Source of the DNA: Enterovibrio norvegicus_B
GTDB taxonomy: Bacteria > Pseudomonadota > Gammaproteobacteria > Enterobacterales > Vibrionaceae
Length of the DNA: 64,000 nt
NCBI RefSeq assembly: GCF_002876705.1
Contig: NZ_MDAG01000009.1
Location: 50,724 to 114,723 of the forward strand
Direction: 5' to 3'
The notes beneath the pieces are model-generated. The model saw only the letters and a list, made by a program, of their open reading frames with translations, made no database searches and was not told the origin of the DNA. Positions 52,760 to 60,956 of this stretch are shown piece by piece. The position numbers and the translations under genes were made by a program. Positions within the stretch are counted from its first letter, which is position 1. Every line of letters begins with the position of its first letter.

Positions 52760-53408
52760 TAAATTGATACCCCAAGCCGCGAACTGTTTTGATGATGTCA
52801 GGCGATATTTTCTTTCTGATCCGTCCGATAAACACCTCAACCGTGTTCGAATCACGCTCAAAATCCTGCTTGTAGATGTGCTCAGTAAGCTCCGTTTTGG
52901 AGATCATCTTTTCGGGGTTGTGCATGAAATGCGCGATGACTTTGTACTCCAATGCCGTCAGGCTCACTGTTTGCCCCTGCCATAACACCGTGGAGGTCCG
53001 GGTATCTAAACTCAAGTTGCCCAACTGCAAAATAGGGGAAGCACTGCCAGAGGCGCGACGAAGGTGCGCCCGTAAACGCGCCGTTAACTCGAGCATTTCG
53101 AAAGGCTTGGTGAGGTAATCATCTGCGCCAGCATTTAGCCCTTCAACGCGCTGTGACAAGGTATCGCGCGCACTGAGAATAATCACGGGCGTGTTGATGT
53201 TCTCGTCACGGATGCTTTTTAGTACCGTTAAACCGTCGATTTTCGGTAAGCCGAGATCAAGCACGATGGCATCCCAAGGCTCTGAAGTAGCACGGTAGAG
53301 GGCATCAATGCCGTCTTGAGAAAGCTCAGGCATCCAATCATTTTTTTCTAGCGTTTCGAGTATTTGCTCACCCAAACGTGGTTCATCTTCCACCACTAAA
53401 ATCTTCAT
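52749..53408 (-). CDS. OmpR/PhoP-family response regulator
   Basis: A 219-residue regulator: receiver domain with Asp51 in VLDLGLPKIDG, Thr/Ser in LSARDT and Lys in YLTKPFE; winged-helix DNA-binding domain from about 130 with DSNTVEVFIGRIRKKI and IKTVRGLGYQF. The pattern resembles PhoP and the Vibrio CarR/VprA regulator, which controls lipid A modification; the neighbouring lipid-type genes fit, but the identity is not proven. It is the first gene of an operon with the kinase. Confidence 0.92.
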   Translation of the reverse strand: MKILVVEDEPRLGEQILETLEKNDWMPELSQDGIDALYRATSEPWDAIVLDLGLPKIDGLTVLKSIRDENINTPVIILSARDTLSQRVEGLNAGADDYLTKPFEMLELTARLRAHLRRASGSASPILQLGNLSLDTRTSTVLWQGQTVSLTALEYKVIAHFMHNPEKMISKTELTEHIYKQDFERDSNTVEVFIGRIRKKISPDIIKTVRGLGYQFNAQ

Positions 53409-53794
53409 TCTTTCACTCTCACGAATTCGTCTTTTCTATCCTGCCTGAACACGGGAGCAAAGTGCGTCCCATTGCTGAAAAGCGACGTAAATCAATACGT
53501 ACTGAGTAATGCTCATAACAAAAGTATGGTCGAGAGAATGTGAAAAGAAGGTAGAAAAAATAGAGAAATATGGGGGAATTGCCATATTTCGATACGTCAC
53601 GGCTTCACCACAGTTCCATCTTTTGGTTTTCAGCTCAGTTGAGTCTTGAACAACGAATCATTTGGAATTGAGATGTGTAAATTATTAAATGTATCGACAA
53701 TTCAACAGTGAGACGAAAGCGCTTTCATAATGGCGTTATTTTGATTGAGGCAATGATGGAATTGTCTATTCTGATGTATATGAAGGGAGTCAAA
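53409..53794. other. Divergent promoter region
   Basis: About 385 bases between the regulator and a lipoprotein gene. No gene or defined operator seen. Confidence 0.4.
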
Positions 53795-54493
53795 ATGAAT
53801 TACTTGCAACGAGTGTTGGCTATTCTCGCTGTCGTATTATTGTCTGGTTGTGCGGCAAAACCTATTGAGATTACAGAAAATTACTGGACAGATAGTCCGC
53901 AGAAAACAATAGCTATCGCTTTTGTTAAACCACCAGCGATGGGGGCTCATCGATCAGGGGCGCAAGGACTATTGGATATGGCGATTAATGAGGCCGTAAC
54001 AGATACGGTTCAAGGGCATATCAGTACATTAAACTATGATTCTTTCGACAAAGGCTCATCTTATCTTGTCTCACATATTGAGGAAAAGGGGGCATTAGCA
54101 TTTGTACTACCGGATTATTATGAATCAGACGAAGGTGACAAACTGCCAAAAGACAGTGTGAAAGAGGGCTTTTTTGAATATGACCTTGCGAAGTTTAAAG
54201 AGCTTTACAGCGATGCAACTCACCTGCTTGTCATCCAAGCTAAAGCGGCTGGAACAATAAGAGACTATTACGGTTTTATACCTTTGTCTTCCCCTCGTGG
54301 ATATCTTTATGCCGACGTAATCATGGTTGACGTTAGTAACAACAAAATAGATTTAAGACAAACAATCGTAGAGCAAGTGGAATTGACGTCAAACGCAGCA
54401 TGGGATGATCCAGAAAATGGATTCCCAGAAATTTCAAAAATTGTAGAGAAAGCGTTATTGAATGGGCGAGATAGAATCATAAAATTACTGTAA
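53795..54493 (+). CDS. Predicted lipoprotein of unknown function
   Basis: A 232-residue protein with lipobox LLSGC (Cys about 19). It has no membrane segment after the signal and reads as an alpha/beta fold (KTIAIAFVKPP, THLLVIQAKAAGTIRDYYGFIPL, YLYADVIMVDVSNNKIDLRQTI). No enzyme motif seen. ATG 53795 is used with AAGGGAG upstream; the frame extends upstream but without a signal-like start. Its A/T content is higher than its neighbours, and it sits between a regulator and tnaA. Confidence 0.7.
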   Translation: MNYLQRVLAILAVVLLSGCAAKPIEITENYWTDSPQKTIAIAFVKPPAMGAHRSGAQGLLDMAINEAVTDTVQGHISTLNYDSFDKGSSYLVSHIEEKGALAFVLPDYYESDEGDKLPKDSVKEGFFEYDLAKFKELYSDATHLLVIQAKAAGTIRDYYGFIPLSSPRGYLYADVIMVDVSNNKIDLRQTIVEQVELTSNAAWDDPENGFPEISKIVEKALLNGRDRIIKLL

Positions 54494-54508
54494 TTTTGTC
54501 CTATAAAC

Positions 54509-54538
54509 AAAAGCCCGCAGAAGCGGGCTTTGATTTTT
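54509..54538. terminator. Bidirectional terminator between lipoprotein gene and tnaA
   Basis: Stem AAAGCCCGC/GCGGGCTTT, loop of 4, flanked by A-rich and T-rich runs. It partly overlaps the last codons of tnaA. Confidence 0.85.
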
Positions 54539-55937
54539 ACGCTTTTTCCTCAAACTTCGCAGTAAAGTGCCTCAATACTGCAGGCTCATAGGTAAAGGTC
54601 AATCCTTTCAGCGATGACGCTTGGTCCTTCAATTCAATCAACGCATCGGCGATGTAATCCATGTGGTCGTTGGTATACACCCGACGTGGAATAGTGAGTC
54701 GCATTAATTCCATCGGCGAGGTTTTTTGTTCACCCGTGGCTGGGTTTCTGCCAAGCAGTAAAGAACCAATCTCGACGGCGCGAATACCCGCTTCCACATA
54801 AAGTGCGTTCGCAAGCACATGACCTGGAAACTGATCGCCAGGGAGGTGAGGCAACATTTTTCCCGCATCGACGAACACGGCATGTCCACCCGTTGGGTAT
54901 TGAATGGGAATGCCACCTTCTCGTAAACGTTCACCTAAGTATTCCACCTGACGAATCCGGTAGTTGAGGTAGTCTTCATCTGCGCCCTCATACAGACCGC
55001 GGGCGAGGGCTTCCATGTCTCTACCAGCCATGCCGCCGTAAGTGACAAACCCTTCCATTGGTACGCAGCGTGTTTGCACCGCTTGGAACAACTCCTCGTG
55101 GTCACGCACGCAACACAAGCCGCCAATGTTAACGAGGGGGTCTTTCTTCGCTGACATCGTGAGCATGTCGCCGTAGGTGTACATTTCACGAATGATCTCA
55201 GTGATTGTGGCGTTCTCGTAACCTGTTTCACGCTGTTTGATAAACCATGCGTTTTCGCAATAACGCGCGGAGTCGATCACCACGGGAATATCAGCTTCTT
55301 TGGCGATGTCATACACCGCGCGCATGTTCGCCATGGATACCGGCTGACCGCCTGAACTGTTGCACGTCACGGTTGTGATGATCGCCGCGATGTTTTCCGC
55401 GCCATAGTGGGCGATGGTTTCGCGCAGTTTGTCGAGGTCGAAATTGCCTTTCCAATCGTCATAGGTGTCGGTATCGAAAGCCTTCTCGGTTAACACGTTA
55501 ACAGGAGTGCCGCCGTTCAATTCGACGTGACCTGCGGTGGTATCAAAGTGGTAATTAGAGATGAACACCGGATCGGTGCCGCCGCGCACTTGTCGCATGC
55601 GTTCGATTAAACAGGGAAACAAGATTTGCTCTGCGCCGCGCCCTTGGTGGGTCGGCACAGTGAGCTTGTAACCAAAGAAGTGCTCTACCGCGTCGCAGAG
55701 ATGGTAATAGTTTCGGCTACCTGCATAAGATTCATCACCCATCATCATGCCTGCCCATTGATTGTCGCTCATTGCGCCAGTGCCTGAGTCGGTGAGTAGA
55801 TCAATGTAGACATCTTCGCTGCGCAGCAAGAAAGGGTTTAACCCTGCTTCTTGCAGTGCCTTGGCACGGTATTCAGGCGTGGTCATTTTGATGGGTTCAA
55901 CCATCTTGATGCGGAAAGGTTCTGGTAATCGTTTCAT
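54537..55937 (-). CDS. tnaA: Tryptophanase TnaA
   Basis: A 466-residue PLP enzyme that splits tryptophan to indole, pyruvate and ammonia. The PLP lysine is Lys265 in MSAKKD. Tryptophanase is favoured over tyrosine phenol-lyase because the residue at Asp132 (NYHFDTT) and Ile390 (AVEIGS) match E. coli Asp137 and Ile396, where the lyase has Thr and Arg. The N-terminus LPEPFRIK and C-terminus KGLTFTYEP are typical. ATG 55937 follows AGGATC; the in-frame upstream codons are not expected. No tnaB permease follows. Confidence 0.96.
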   Translation of the reverse strand: MKRLPEPFRIKMVEPIKMTTPEYRAKALQEAGLNPFLLRSEDVYIDLLTDSGTGAMSDNQWAGMMMGDESYAGSRNYYHLCDAVEHFFGYKLTVPTHQGRGAEQILFPCLIERMRQVRGGTDPVFISNYHFDTTAGHVELNGGTPVNVLTEKAFDTDTYDDWKGNFDLDKLRETIAHYGAENIAAIITTVTCNSSGGQPVSMANMRAVYDIAKEADIPVVIDSARYCENAWFIKQRETGYENATITEIIREMYTYGDMLTMSAKKDPLVNIGGLCCVRDHEELFQAVQTRCVPMEGFVTYGGMAGRDMEALARGLYEGADEDYLNYRIRQVEYLGERLREGGIPIQYPTGGHAVFVDAGKMLPHLPGDQFPGHVLANALYVEAGIRAVEIGSLLLGRNPATGEQKTSPMELMRLTIPRRVYTNDHMDYIADALIELKDQASSLKGLTFTYEPAVLRHFTAKFEEKA

Positions 55938-56219
55938 TGTTTTGATCCTATTTTTTGCCCAAAGCCGCGCCCTTTTTGGTCGCGCAGAACTTGTCGCCAA
56001 GCATTGGTTTCTAAGAACTTATCGCCAAAAACTATCGCTAAGAACTTACCGTAAAGTTTGGAGCGCGTATGGCATTGGGCGTATCGATCACAAGAGGAGG
56101 CAATTCGCAGGGGTCTACTTCTTGAATAGCAAGACGAAGAGATCGCAAAAGAAAGCGCTAAACACTCAGTGAACGAGAAAATTAAAAATGTGAGGGTGAC
56201 GCGAAAGCGTCAAACAGGA
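55938..56219 (-). promoter_or_regulatory. tnaC-tnaA spacer, probable Rho-dependent attenuation region
   Basis: About 280 bases between the tnaC stop and tnaA start. On the + strand it holds AGAACTTGTCGCCAA (55986-56000), AGAACTTATCGCCAA (56014-56028) and a shorter AGAACTTACCG (56041-56051), spaced 27-28 bases, and a hairpin TGACGC-GAAA-GCGTCA (56197-56212). In E. coli the equivalent spacer carries the Rho loading and pause sites used when TnaC does not arrest the ribosome. Confidence 0.6.
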
Positions 56220-56321
56220 TCAAACGCGAGGGAAATCGTAGGCGAGTTGAATATCATTGTTGTACCAGTGTGACAGCAAAGCGCTGTCAGAATGATTGCT
56301 GCACAGGTTGCAGTAAAACAT
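56220..56321 (-). CDS. tnaC: TnaC leader peptide (33 residues)
   Basis: A 33-codon frame, ATG at 56321 and TGA at 56220, upstream of tnaA on the same strand. AGGAGG lies nine bases before the ATG. It ends WYNNDIQLAYDFPRV: Trp19, Asp23 and Pro31 are spaced +4 and +12 exactly as Trp12, Asp16 and Pro24 in E. coli TnaC, the residues that arrest the ribosome when tryptophan is bound. Two residues follow the Pro, as in Proteus. There is only one Trp. It should set tryptophan-inducible expression of tnaA by blocking Rho. Confidence 0.92.
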   Translation of the reverse strand: MFYCNLCSNHSDSALLSHWYNNDIQLAYDFPRV

Positions 56322-56584
56322 CAGCACTATCCTCCTTGTCGTTGGTAAACATGTCTTTAATGGCCACATTTGCACAGTTCCAAGGTATTAACACCTCGTG
56401 CCGCACAAAATACGTCTCTATCCATTTACCCTAGCTGAACTTTCTTTCTTATGAAACACCGAGTGTTAAAACAAAAGTATGAGTTTCACGCTGGTTTCAA
56501 TTCCGAGACACATTGCTAGGTGCTTTCGTGCATATATTGATCGTGGGTTCAGTCGTGATGCTAGCTAAGAGGGGAACCTGCCTT
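56322..56584. other. Divergent promoter region of tnaC-tnaA and the GTPase gene
   Basis: About 260 bases. It must hold the tna promoter on the minus strand and the GTPase promoter on the plus strand. I do not see a convincing CRP site. Confidence 0.4.
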
Positions 56585-57661
56585 ATGTTACCAGACCAAT
56601 TTAAGATGAAGGTGGATAATCAAGTGTTTAAAACGATGTGCGTAGTCGATACATCAAATGCTTCATGGAAAAACCAGAAGCAACCTCTTTCATTTTTTGA
56701 TGATGTTCGCACGCGAATTTCCAGTAACGCACACATGGATGATGCGTTTAAATCTTCGTTAACTGATCGCTTGAAAACGTTATCTCAATCTTCGCTAAAT
56801 ATACTCGTCGTGGGGTCGCAGGGGGTGGGGAAAACCTCCACCTTAACGCAACTGTTTGGCCAACATGATTGGGATCATGATGCTATTCAGTCATCGTCTG
56901 CGCTTATTCGTCATGAACTAAATCAATTGACCTGCTGGGAAGGTTTGTTGCCGAGTGAAAGTCAAAAGCCTGAGCAGGCAGATTGCGAAATCAGTGCATT
57001 GCTTTCAGAAACTGCAGCAAATGGCTTGCCGTTGGTCGATTTGGTGCTGGTGGTATTGGATTCAAGTAGCGCCAATATCGATAACGCCTATGTCGATATT
57101 CAGAGAACCCTTATCGCTAAGTTGGGTGAGCATGCAGAGCAGCGTTTGGTTGTACTGATGAACAAGGTGGATAAAGTCGCACAATGTATTCGTGGTGAAG
57201 ACGTTGAAGATATTGAATGCATTGAAGAGATGATGCCACTCGATGCGGAAGTTTGGTTAGATTGCACCTCAGCAGCGATTCGATTCCACCTTCGAGAAAA
57301 CGCAGGCATTCATATCACGCCAGTGCCTTACAGCGCCGTTGCGGTGCAAAAAGGCGAATCGGTACGTTCTTATAACCTCATTAAATTGATGGCGCGATTG
57401 ATGGTCGCGCTTCCGCCAGAAAAACGCTTGATGCTGTTGAATCAGCCGTTGTCACAAGGCGATGATACATGGCGTTATCACGATGAAAGAAAGATCTACA
57501 TGCAATCAATCGAAAACCTTTGTTTCGATTCCTTGCATAGAGGGGCTCGAGATGGCGACCGTTTCGGTGGTCAACTTGGTGCATTTTTAGGTCGACATGG
57601 TCGCGCGCTTGGTGACATTGTGAGTGATGGATTGAGAAAACAATTCGGCACGAGTGTGTAA
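56585..57661 (+). CDS. Era-like GTPase paralogue with altered G3 motif
   Basis: A 358-residue P-loop protein: Walker A GSQGVGKT (residues 77-84), G4 NKVD (193-196). At the G3 place, where its neighbour has WDFPG, it reads WEGLLP (118-123), so the Asp and the Gly that bind magnesium and gamma-phosphate are missing. The C-terminus has a Gly-rich segment (GARDGDRFGGQLGAFLGRHGRALG). It may bind but not hydrolyse GTP. ATG 56585 is used; an in-frame start at 56513 adds 24 residues. The downstream gene is a clear paralogue. Confidence 0.75.
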   Translation: MLPDQFKMKVDNQVFKTMCVVDTSNASWKNQKQPLSFFDDVRTRISSNAHMDDAFKSSLTDRLKTLSQSSLNILVVGSQGVGKTSTLTQLFGQHDWDHDAIQSSSALIRHELNQLTCWEGLLPSESQKPEQADCEISALLSETAANGLPLVDLVLVVLDSSSANIDNAYVDIQRTLIAKLGEHAEQRLVVLMNKVDKVAQCIRGEDVEDIECIEEMMPLDAEVWLDCTSAAIRFHLRENAGIHITPVPYSAVAVQKGESVRSYNLIKLMARLMVALPPEKRLMLLNQPLSQGDDTWRYHDERKIYMQSIENLCFDSLHRGARDGDRFGGQLGAFLGRHGRALGDIVSDGLRKQFGTSV

Positions 57662-57723
57662 CTGATCCTAAATGAAGGCGAGCAGACCATTGCCCGCACT
57701 TCCCAGCCATAGAGGATAATCCT

Positions 57724-58683
57724 ATGGAAAATAACAGCGCTTTTTCACGCCAGCTTTCCCGCTATATTAGCCAATCTCCCATTCTTGATGAATGGAAGAC
57801 ATCGAGCCTTCAATTACGTCTTCATCAACTCAGTGACCAGCCTTTAAATATCCTATTTACAGGGCCATCGGGAGTGGGGAAAAGTGCCACCATCAACGCG
57901 CTTTTCGCAACGGAGGATTTTGAAACATCAGGGACTGATGATGAGGGCGCGATTGTGCGTTTTTCATTGAACAATTTGGTGCTTTGGGATTTCCCTGGCT
58001 ATGCCTCAGATGATTCCGCATCGGCCATGCAGCTTGCTGCAACCTTGAGTGAAAATGATGAAGCCGGGAAGCCCCTCATTGATGTGGTTGTTGTGGTGTT
58101 AGATGCCTCGCAACAAAACTTGAATGATGGGTATCAGTTGATCAATAAAGTCATTGCGCCTGCACTTGGTGAGTCGGCCGAGCAACGCATGTTGGTGATG
58201 TTGAATAAAGTGGATGCTGCGCGCCACAGCTATGAATGGGCATACGTGAATGAAGCCTGTTCGTCTGAGGTTGAAATTTGGCCAGAAAGCACTGCCTCTT
58301 TGCTTCGCCATTGCTTATTGAGGGATGCAGAGCTTGAGGTCGCCCCAGTGTCTTATGCGGCAGAATTCTCTCGTAAGGCAGACACCATGCGCCCTTACAA
58401 CTTGCTCAAAGTGATGAACGAAATATTGGTGCGTTTGCCTGAAGAAAAGCGTTTAACGCTGCTTGATGCACCGCTAAATCAGCGTGCCTTGAATTGGTGT
58501 GACAGCGACAATCGGCGCAATTATCTTACGCAGCTTGAGAATAACCTGTTTGATTTGGTGTATCAGGATGCAAAAGACGGGGCGCGATTTGGTGGCTTGC
58601 TCGGTGCGCACAAAGGCAAACAAGGGCGTGAGCTTGGGTATTTGTTACGACGACAGCTGCATGCATCGCTGAAGATTAGCTAG
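57724..58683 (+). CDS. Era-like GTPase, paralogue of the upstream gene
   Basis: A 319-residue GTPase: P-loop GPSGVGKS (47-54), intact G3 DFPG (89-92), G4 NKVD (161-164). The domain after about 200 (RPYNLLKVMNEILVRLPEEKRLTLLDAPLNQRALNW) aligns with the first gene, and both end with an FGGxLGAxxGxxGRxLG pattern. It resembles the YfjP/YeeP group of GTPases of unknown role. It begins 62 bases after the first; together they look like a duplicated unit ending at the terminator 58706-58733. Confidence 0.8.
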   Translation: MENNSAFSRQLSRYISQSPILDEWKTSSLQLRLHQLSDQPLNILFTGPSGVGKSATINALFATEDFETSGTDDEGAIVRFSLNNLVLWDFPGYASDDSASAMQLAATLSENDEAGKPLIDVVVVVLDASQQNLNDGYQLINKVIAPALGESAEQRMLVMLNKVDAARHSYEWAYVNEACSSEVEIWPESTASLLRHCLLRDAELEVAPVSYAAEFSRKADTMRPYNLLKVMNEILVRLPEEKRLTLLDAPLNQRALNWCDSDNRRNYLTQLENNLFDLVYQDAKDGARFGGLLGAHKGKQGRELGYLLRRQLHASLKIS

Positions 58684-58705
58684 TCATTTGCTTCTCAAAG
58701 AAATC

Positions 58706-58733
58706 AAAAAGGGGCCGTTTGGCCCCTTTTTTT
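58706..58733. terminator. Bidirectional terminator between GTPase and potassium channel genes
   Basis: Stem AAAAAGGGGCC/GGCCCCTTTTT with loop GTTT, runs on both sides. Confidence 0.9.
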
Positions 58734-58759
58734 ATCGGTGTTTGATCAGTGCGCGAGCG

Positions 58760-59785
58760 CTAGTCCCACTTGAAATCGTCAATGCGCTCATCGGCGATGT
58801 AGAACAACAAATCATTCGGCTTGATGTCTGCATCAAGCGCTGGGTTTAGCATCACTTCGTTGTCACGGCGCAGCCCGATCAATGTCGCATCGTAGTCCGT
58901 TTTCATGCGGAGGAACAATGCATTCACTGTGGTGTGATGAGCATTGGCAGGGTATTCGACCGCGTATTGCGTCATGCCTTTACGCGTGTTCAATAGCTCA
59001 TGGTGAAGCTCTGAAGAACCGGGATCGACAGCGGCTTTTGCCATCATTTCTACCGATACAGAAGGCACGCATTCGGCATTCGGGCAGTGAGATTTCAGCA
59101 AGTTGCTCAGTACTTCATCTTGGAAGTAAGCGAGAATGTGAACATCAGGGTTTTTGCTGGCGCAGAAGAGCGCAGCAGAGAAGGTGATGTCATCTTCTGG
59201 ATTATCGATGATGATGCAATCGGCATCTTTTACACCGGCGCGCGCCATGCTGGCTTCGTCGGTAAAACTGGCGGTGCGAACAAACTCTATTTCTTTGGGA
59301 AGCGGATTTTCCATTTCAGGTCGTACACAAAGCACGATAGGACGTCCGTCTTTTTCTTCATGAAGCAACATGTCAATGAGATGCAGAGTACGATGCTCAT
59401 TCCAACCCAAAATTAAAATGTGTCCTGACACGTCAATACTCCTTTTGCCTAATAATCCACGACGCCAATAATTGATTGCAACCCCTGCTAATCGACCTAC
59501 TGCGATAGCAAAAATACCGAGACCAATAGGGATCACAAACAACGCGACCACCCATTTTCCCGCTACCGTGGTAGGGGACATATCGCCATATCCAACCGTT
59601 GAGGCGGTGACGAATAAATAATAAATAAAATCCACGAAAGGCGTGGTGAGGGCTGTTTCGCCCGCAAGCGTGAGCATTACCCAACTCAGTACCGCATAGG
59701 CGAGCACTGCCATGGCAACATGTTTGCCACTCAATCGTTGAAATTGTGAGGTGATCCACCTGCGCACCATGTACCACTTTAACAT
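58760..59785 (-). CDS. Potassium channel with RCK (TrkA-N) domain
   Basis: A 341-residue channel subunit: a short N-terminus, two membrane segments (about 24-45 and 75-100) around a pore loop with selectivity filter TVGYGD (about residues 57-62), then an RCK nucleotide-binding domain starting GHILILGWNEHRTLHLIDMLL and a C-terminal TrkA-C-like part. It should form tetramers gated by ligand or Ca2+ at the RCK ring. ATG 59785 overlaps the stop of a possible small upstream frame. No potassium uptake gene is near. Confidence 0.92.
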   Translation of the reverse strand: MLKWYMVRRWITSQFQRLSGKHVAMAVLAYAVLSWVMLTLAGETALTTPFVDFIYYLFVTASTVGYGDMSPTTVAGKWVVALFVIPIGLGIFAIAVGRLAGVAINYWRRGLLGKRSIDVSGHILILGWNEHRTLHLIDMLLHEEKDGRPIVLCVRPEMENPLPKEIEFVRTASFTDEASMARAGVKDADCIIIDNPEDDITFSAALFCASKNPDVHILAYFQDEVLSNLLKSHCPNAECVPSVSVEMMAKAAVDPGSSELHHELLNTRKGMTQYAVEYPANAHHTTVNALFLRMKTDYDATLIGLRRDNEVMLNPALDADIKPNDLLFYIADERIDDFKWD

Positions 59786-59982
59786 TGATGCACTCCACAC
59801 CCTTTTGCGGAGACGGTAGTTAGATACGTCATATCGCGAGAGAAGTTGATCCTCTTCGATGTCTCGATGCCTGTCACGAAAGCTCCGTTTTGTGATGATT
59901 GAATGTCACAACTATACCAGTTGCCGGCGGGGTCAATTTTCTCAAAGTTGCTGAATGTGAATAAGTTCTCATCCTCATTCAT
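59779..59982 (-). CDS. Possible 67-residue protein overlapping the channel start
   Basis: A frame from ATG 59982 whose stop (TAA within TGTTAA) overlaps the channel ATG, so translation could be coupled. The sequence (FTFSNFEKIDPAGNWYSCDIQ) is protein-like. Against it: there is no ribosome binding site, and the -10 just upstream puts the transcript start close to its first base, so it would be leaderless. It may simply be the channel leader. Confidence 0.3.
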   Translation of the reverse strand: MNEDENLFTFSNFEKIDPAGNWYSCDIQSSQNGAFVTGIETSKRINFSRDMTYLTTVSAKGCGVHQC

Positions 59983-59987
59983 GGCGA

Positions 59988-59996
59988 ATTATAGCA
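59988..59996 (-). promoter_or_regulatory. Extended -10 promoter for the channel gene
   Basis: Minus strand reads TGCTATAAT, a perfect -10 with the TG extension; no good -35. The start of transcription would be near 59981. Confidence 0.55.
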
Positions 59997-60057
59997 TTTG
60001 CCAGTACAGTCATTGGCAGCAAGAGGCATAGAGGCAAGATGCATAGAGGTAACGTGT

Positions 60058-60426
60058 ATGAGTGAGAACAAATACCTAGATGAGTATTCAGACGCCAGCT
60101 TTTGGAGCAAGGTGAAGGGTTTTGCGCAGAAGGCCGGGTACGATGTACTTGAAAAGGCGCTGAAGCTTTATTATTCCGCAACAGATGATGACACACCAAA
60201 GTGGGCAAAAACCACGATCTTTGCTTCCTTGGGGTACTTCATTACGCCGATTGATGCGATTCCTGACCTGACACCTGTCGTGGGCTTTTCTGATGATTTG
60301 GGTGTGTTGGTTGCTGCTGCGGCAGCCGTGGTGATGCATGTGAAATCTGAGCACACTGACAAGGCCAATGAAAAGCTGGTTCAGTGGTTTCATAAAGACA
60401 GTGATGCCGAAAAAACAGATGAATAG
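60058..60426 (+). CDS. YkvA-family (DUF1232) protein
   Basis: A 122-residue protein. The DUF1232 core is AKTTIFASLGYFITPIDAIPDLTPVVGFSDDLGVLVAAAAAV (about 50-91), with the YFITPIDAIPD motif typical of the family and weakly hydrophobic helices. No function established. ATG 60058 follows AGGTAACG; an upstream in-frame start is less likely. The cupin gene follows in 21 bases. Confidence 0.88.
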   Translation: MSENKYLDEYSDASFWSKVKGFAQKAGYDVLEKALKLYYSATDDDTPKWAKTTIFASLGYFITPIDAIPDLTPVVGFSDDLGVLVAAAAAVVMHVKSEHTDKANEKLVQWFHKDSDAEKTDE

Positions 60427-60447
60427 CTATGTTTAAGGAGACTGCCC

Positions 60448-60840
60448 TTGTCTAAAGTGACGCGTATTTCTCTCAGTGATGCCTTTTCCAAGGTGTCCTT
60501 TCTGGATGGCAGAACACCAGAGCATTCTCTTTCAGGTGATGGACAAGATTGCTTTGGTACGCTGTCTGACTACCGTGATGGCGGCATCTTTATCGCGCAT
60601 TACTCTGGAAGCAGTGAATGGGAACGCCACCCTGGTGATGAATTGGTCCAAGTGATTGAAGGGGAAACCACAATCTATCTCTTGATCGACGGAGATGAAA
60701 AGCCCGTTTCACTATTAGCAGGGGAATGCGTGGTAGTGCCGCAAGGTATTTGGCACCGCTTTAGCACACCAGTGGGTGTGAAAGTGATGACCGTTACTCC
60801 GCAACCGACAGAACACAGCATTGCTTTTCCAAGCACCTAG
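60448..60840 (+). CDS. Cupin-domain protein
   Basis: A 130-residue single cupin: metal-site motif 1 in ERHPGDELVQVIEGETTIYL and motif 2 in GECVVVPQGIWHRFSTP, a small beta-barrel likely binding a metal. The start is TTG 60448 with AAGGAG seven bases upstream. Ligand or reaction unknown. Likely co-transcribed with the YkvA gene. Confidence 0.85.
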   Translation: MSKVTRISLSDAFSKVSFLDGRTPEHSLSGDGQDCFGTLSDYRDGGIFIAHYSGSSEWERHPGDELVQVIEGETTIYLLIDGDEKPVSLLAGECVVVPQGIWHRFSTPVGVKVMTVTPQPTEHSIAFPST

Positions 60841-60956
60841 ACGCGTGTTGGAGGAAATAGTCAGCCCTTGCGCGATTTATCGCTGTCACGCTGCTGCGTG
60901 AATGCGTAGAATGCCAGCCCTGCGTTTCCCAGACCAAGCTGCAACTGGATTTCAAC

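Noticed and set aside
54537..55937. Tyrosine phenol-lyase as an alternative to tryptophanase
   Set aside because: Asp132 and Ile390 match tryptophanase positions, where tyrosine phenol-lyase has Thr and Arg, and a TnaC leader lies upstream.
55861..56172. Plus-strand frame across the tnaA start and tnaC-tnaA spacer
   Set aside because: Antisense to tnaA and its leader; no ribosome site, and it would conflict with the well-supported tnaC.
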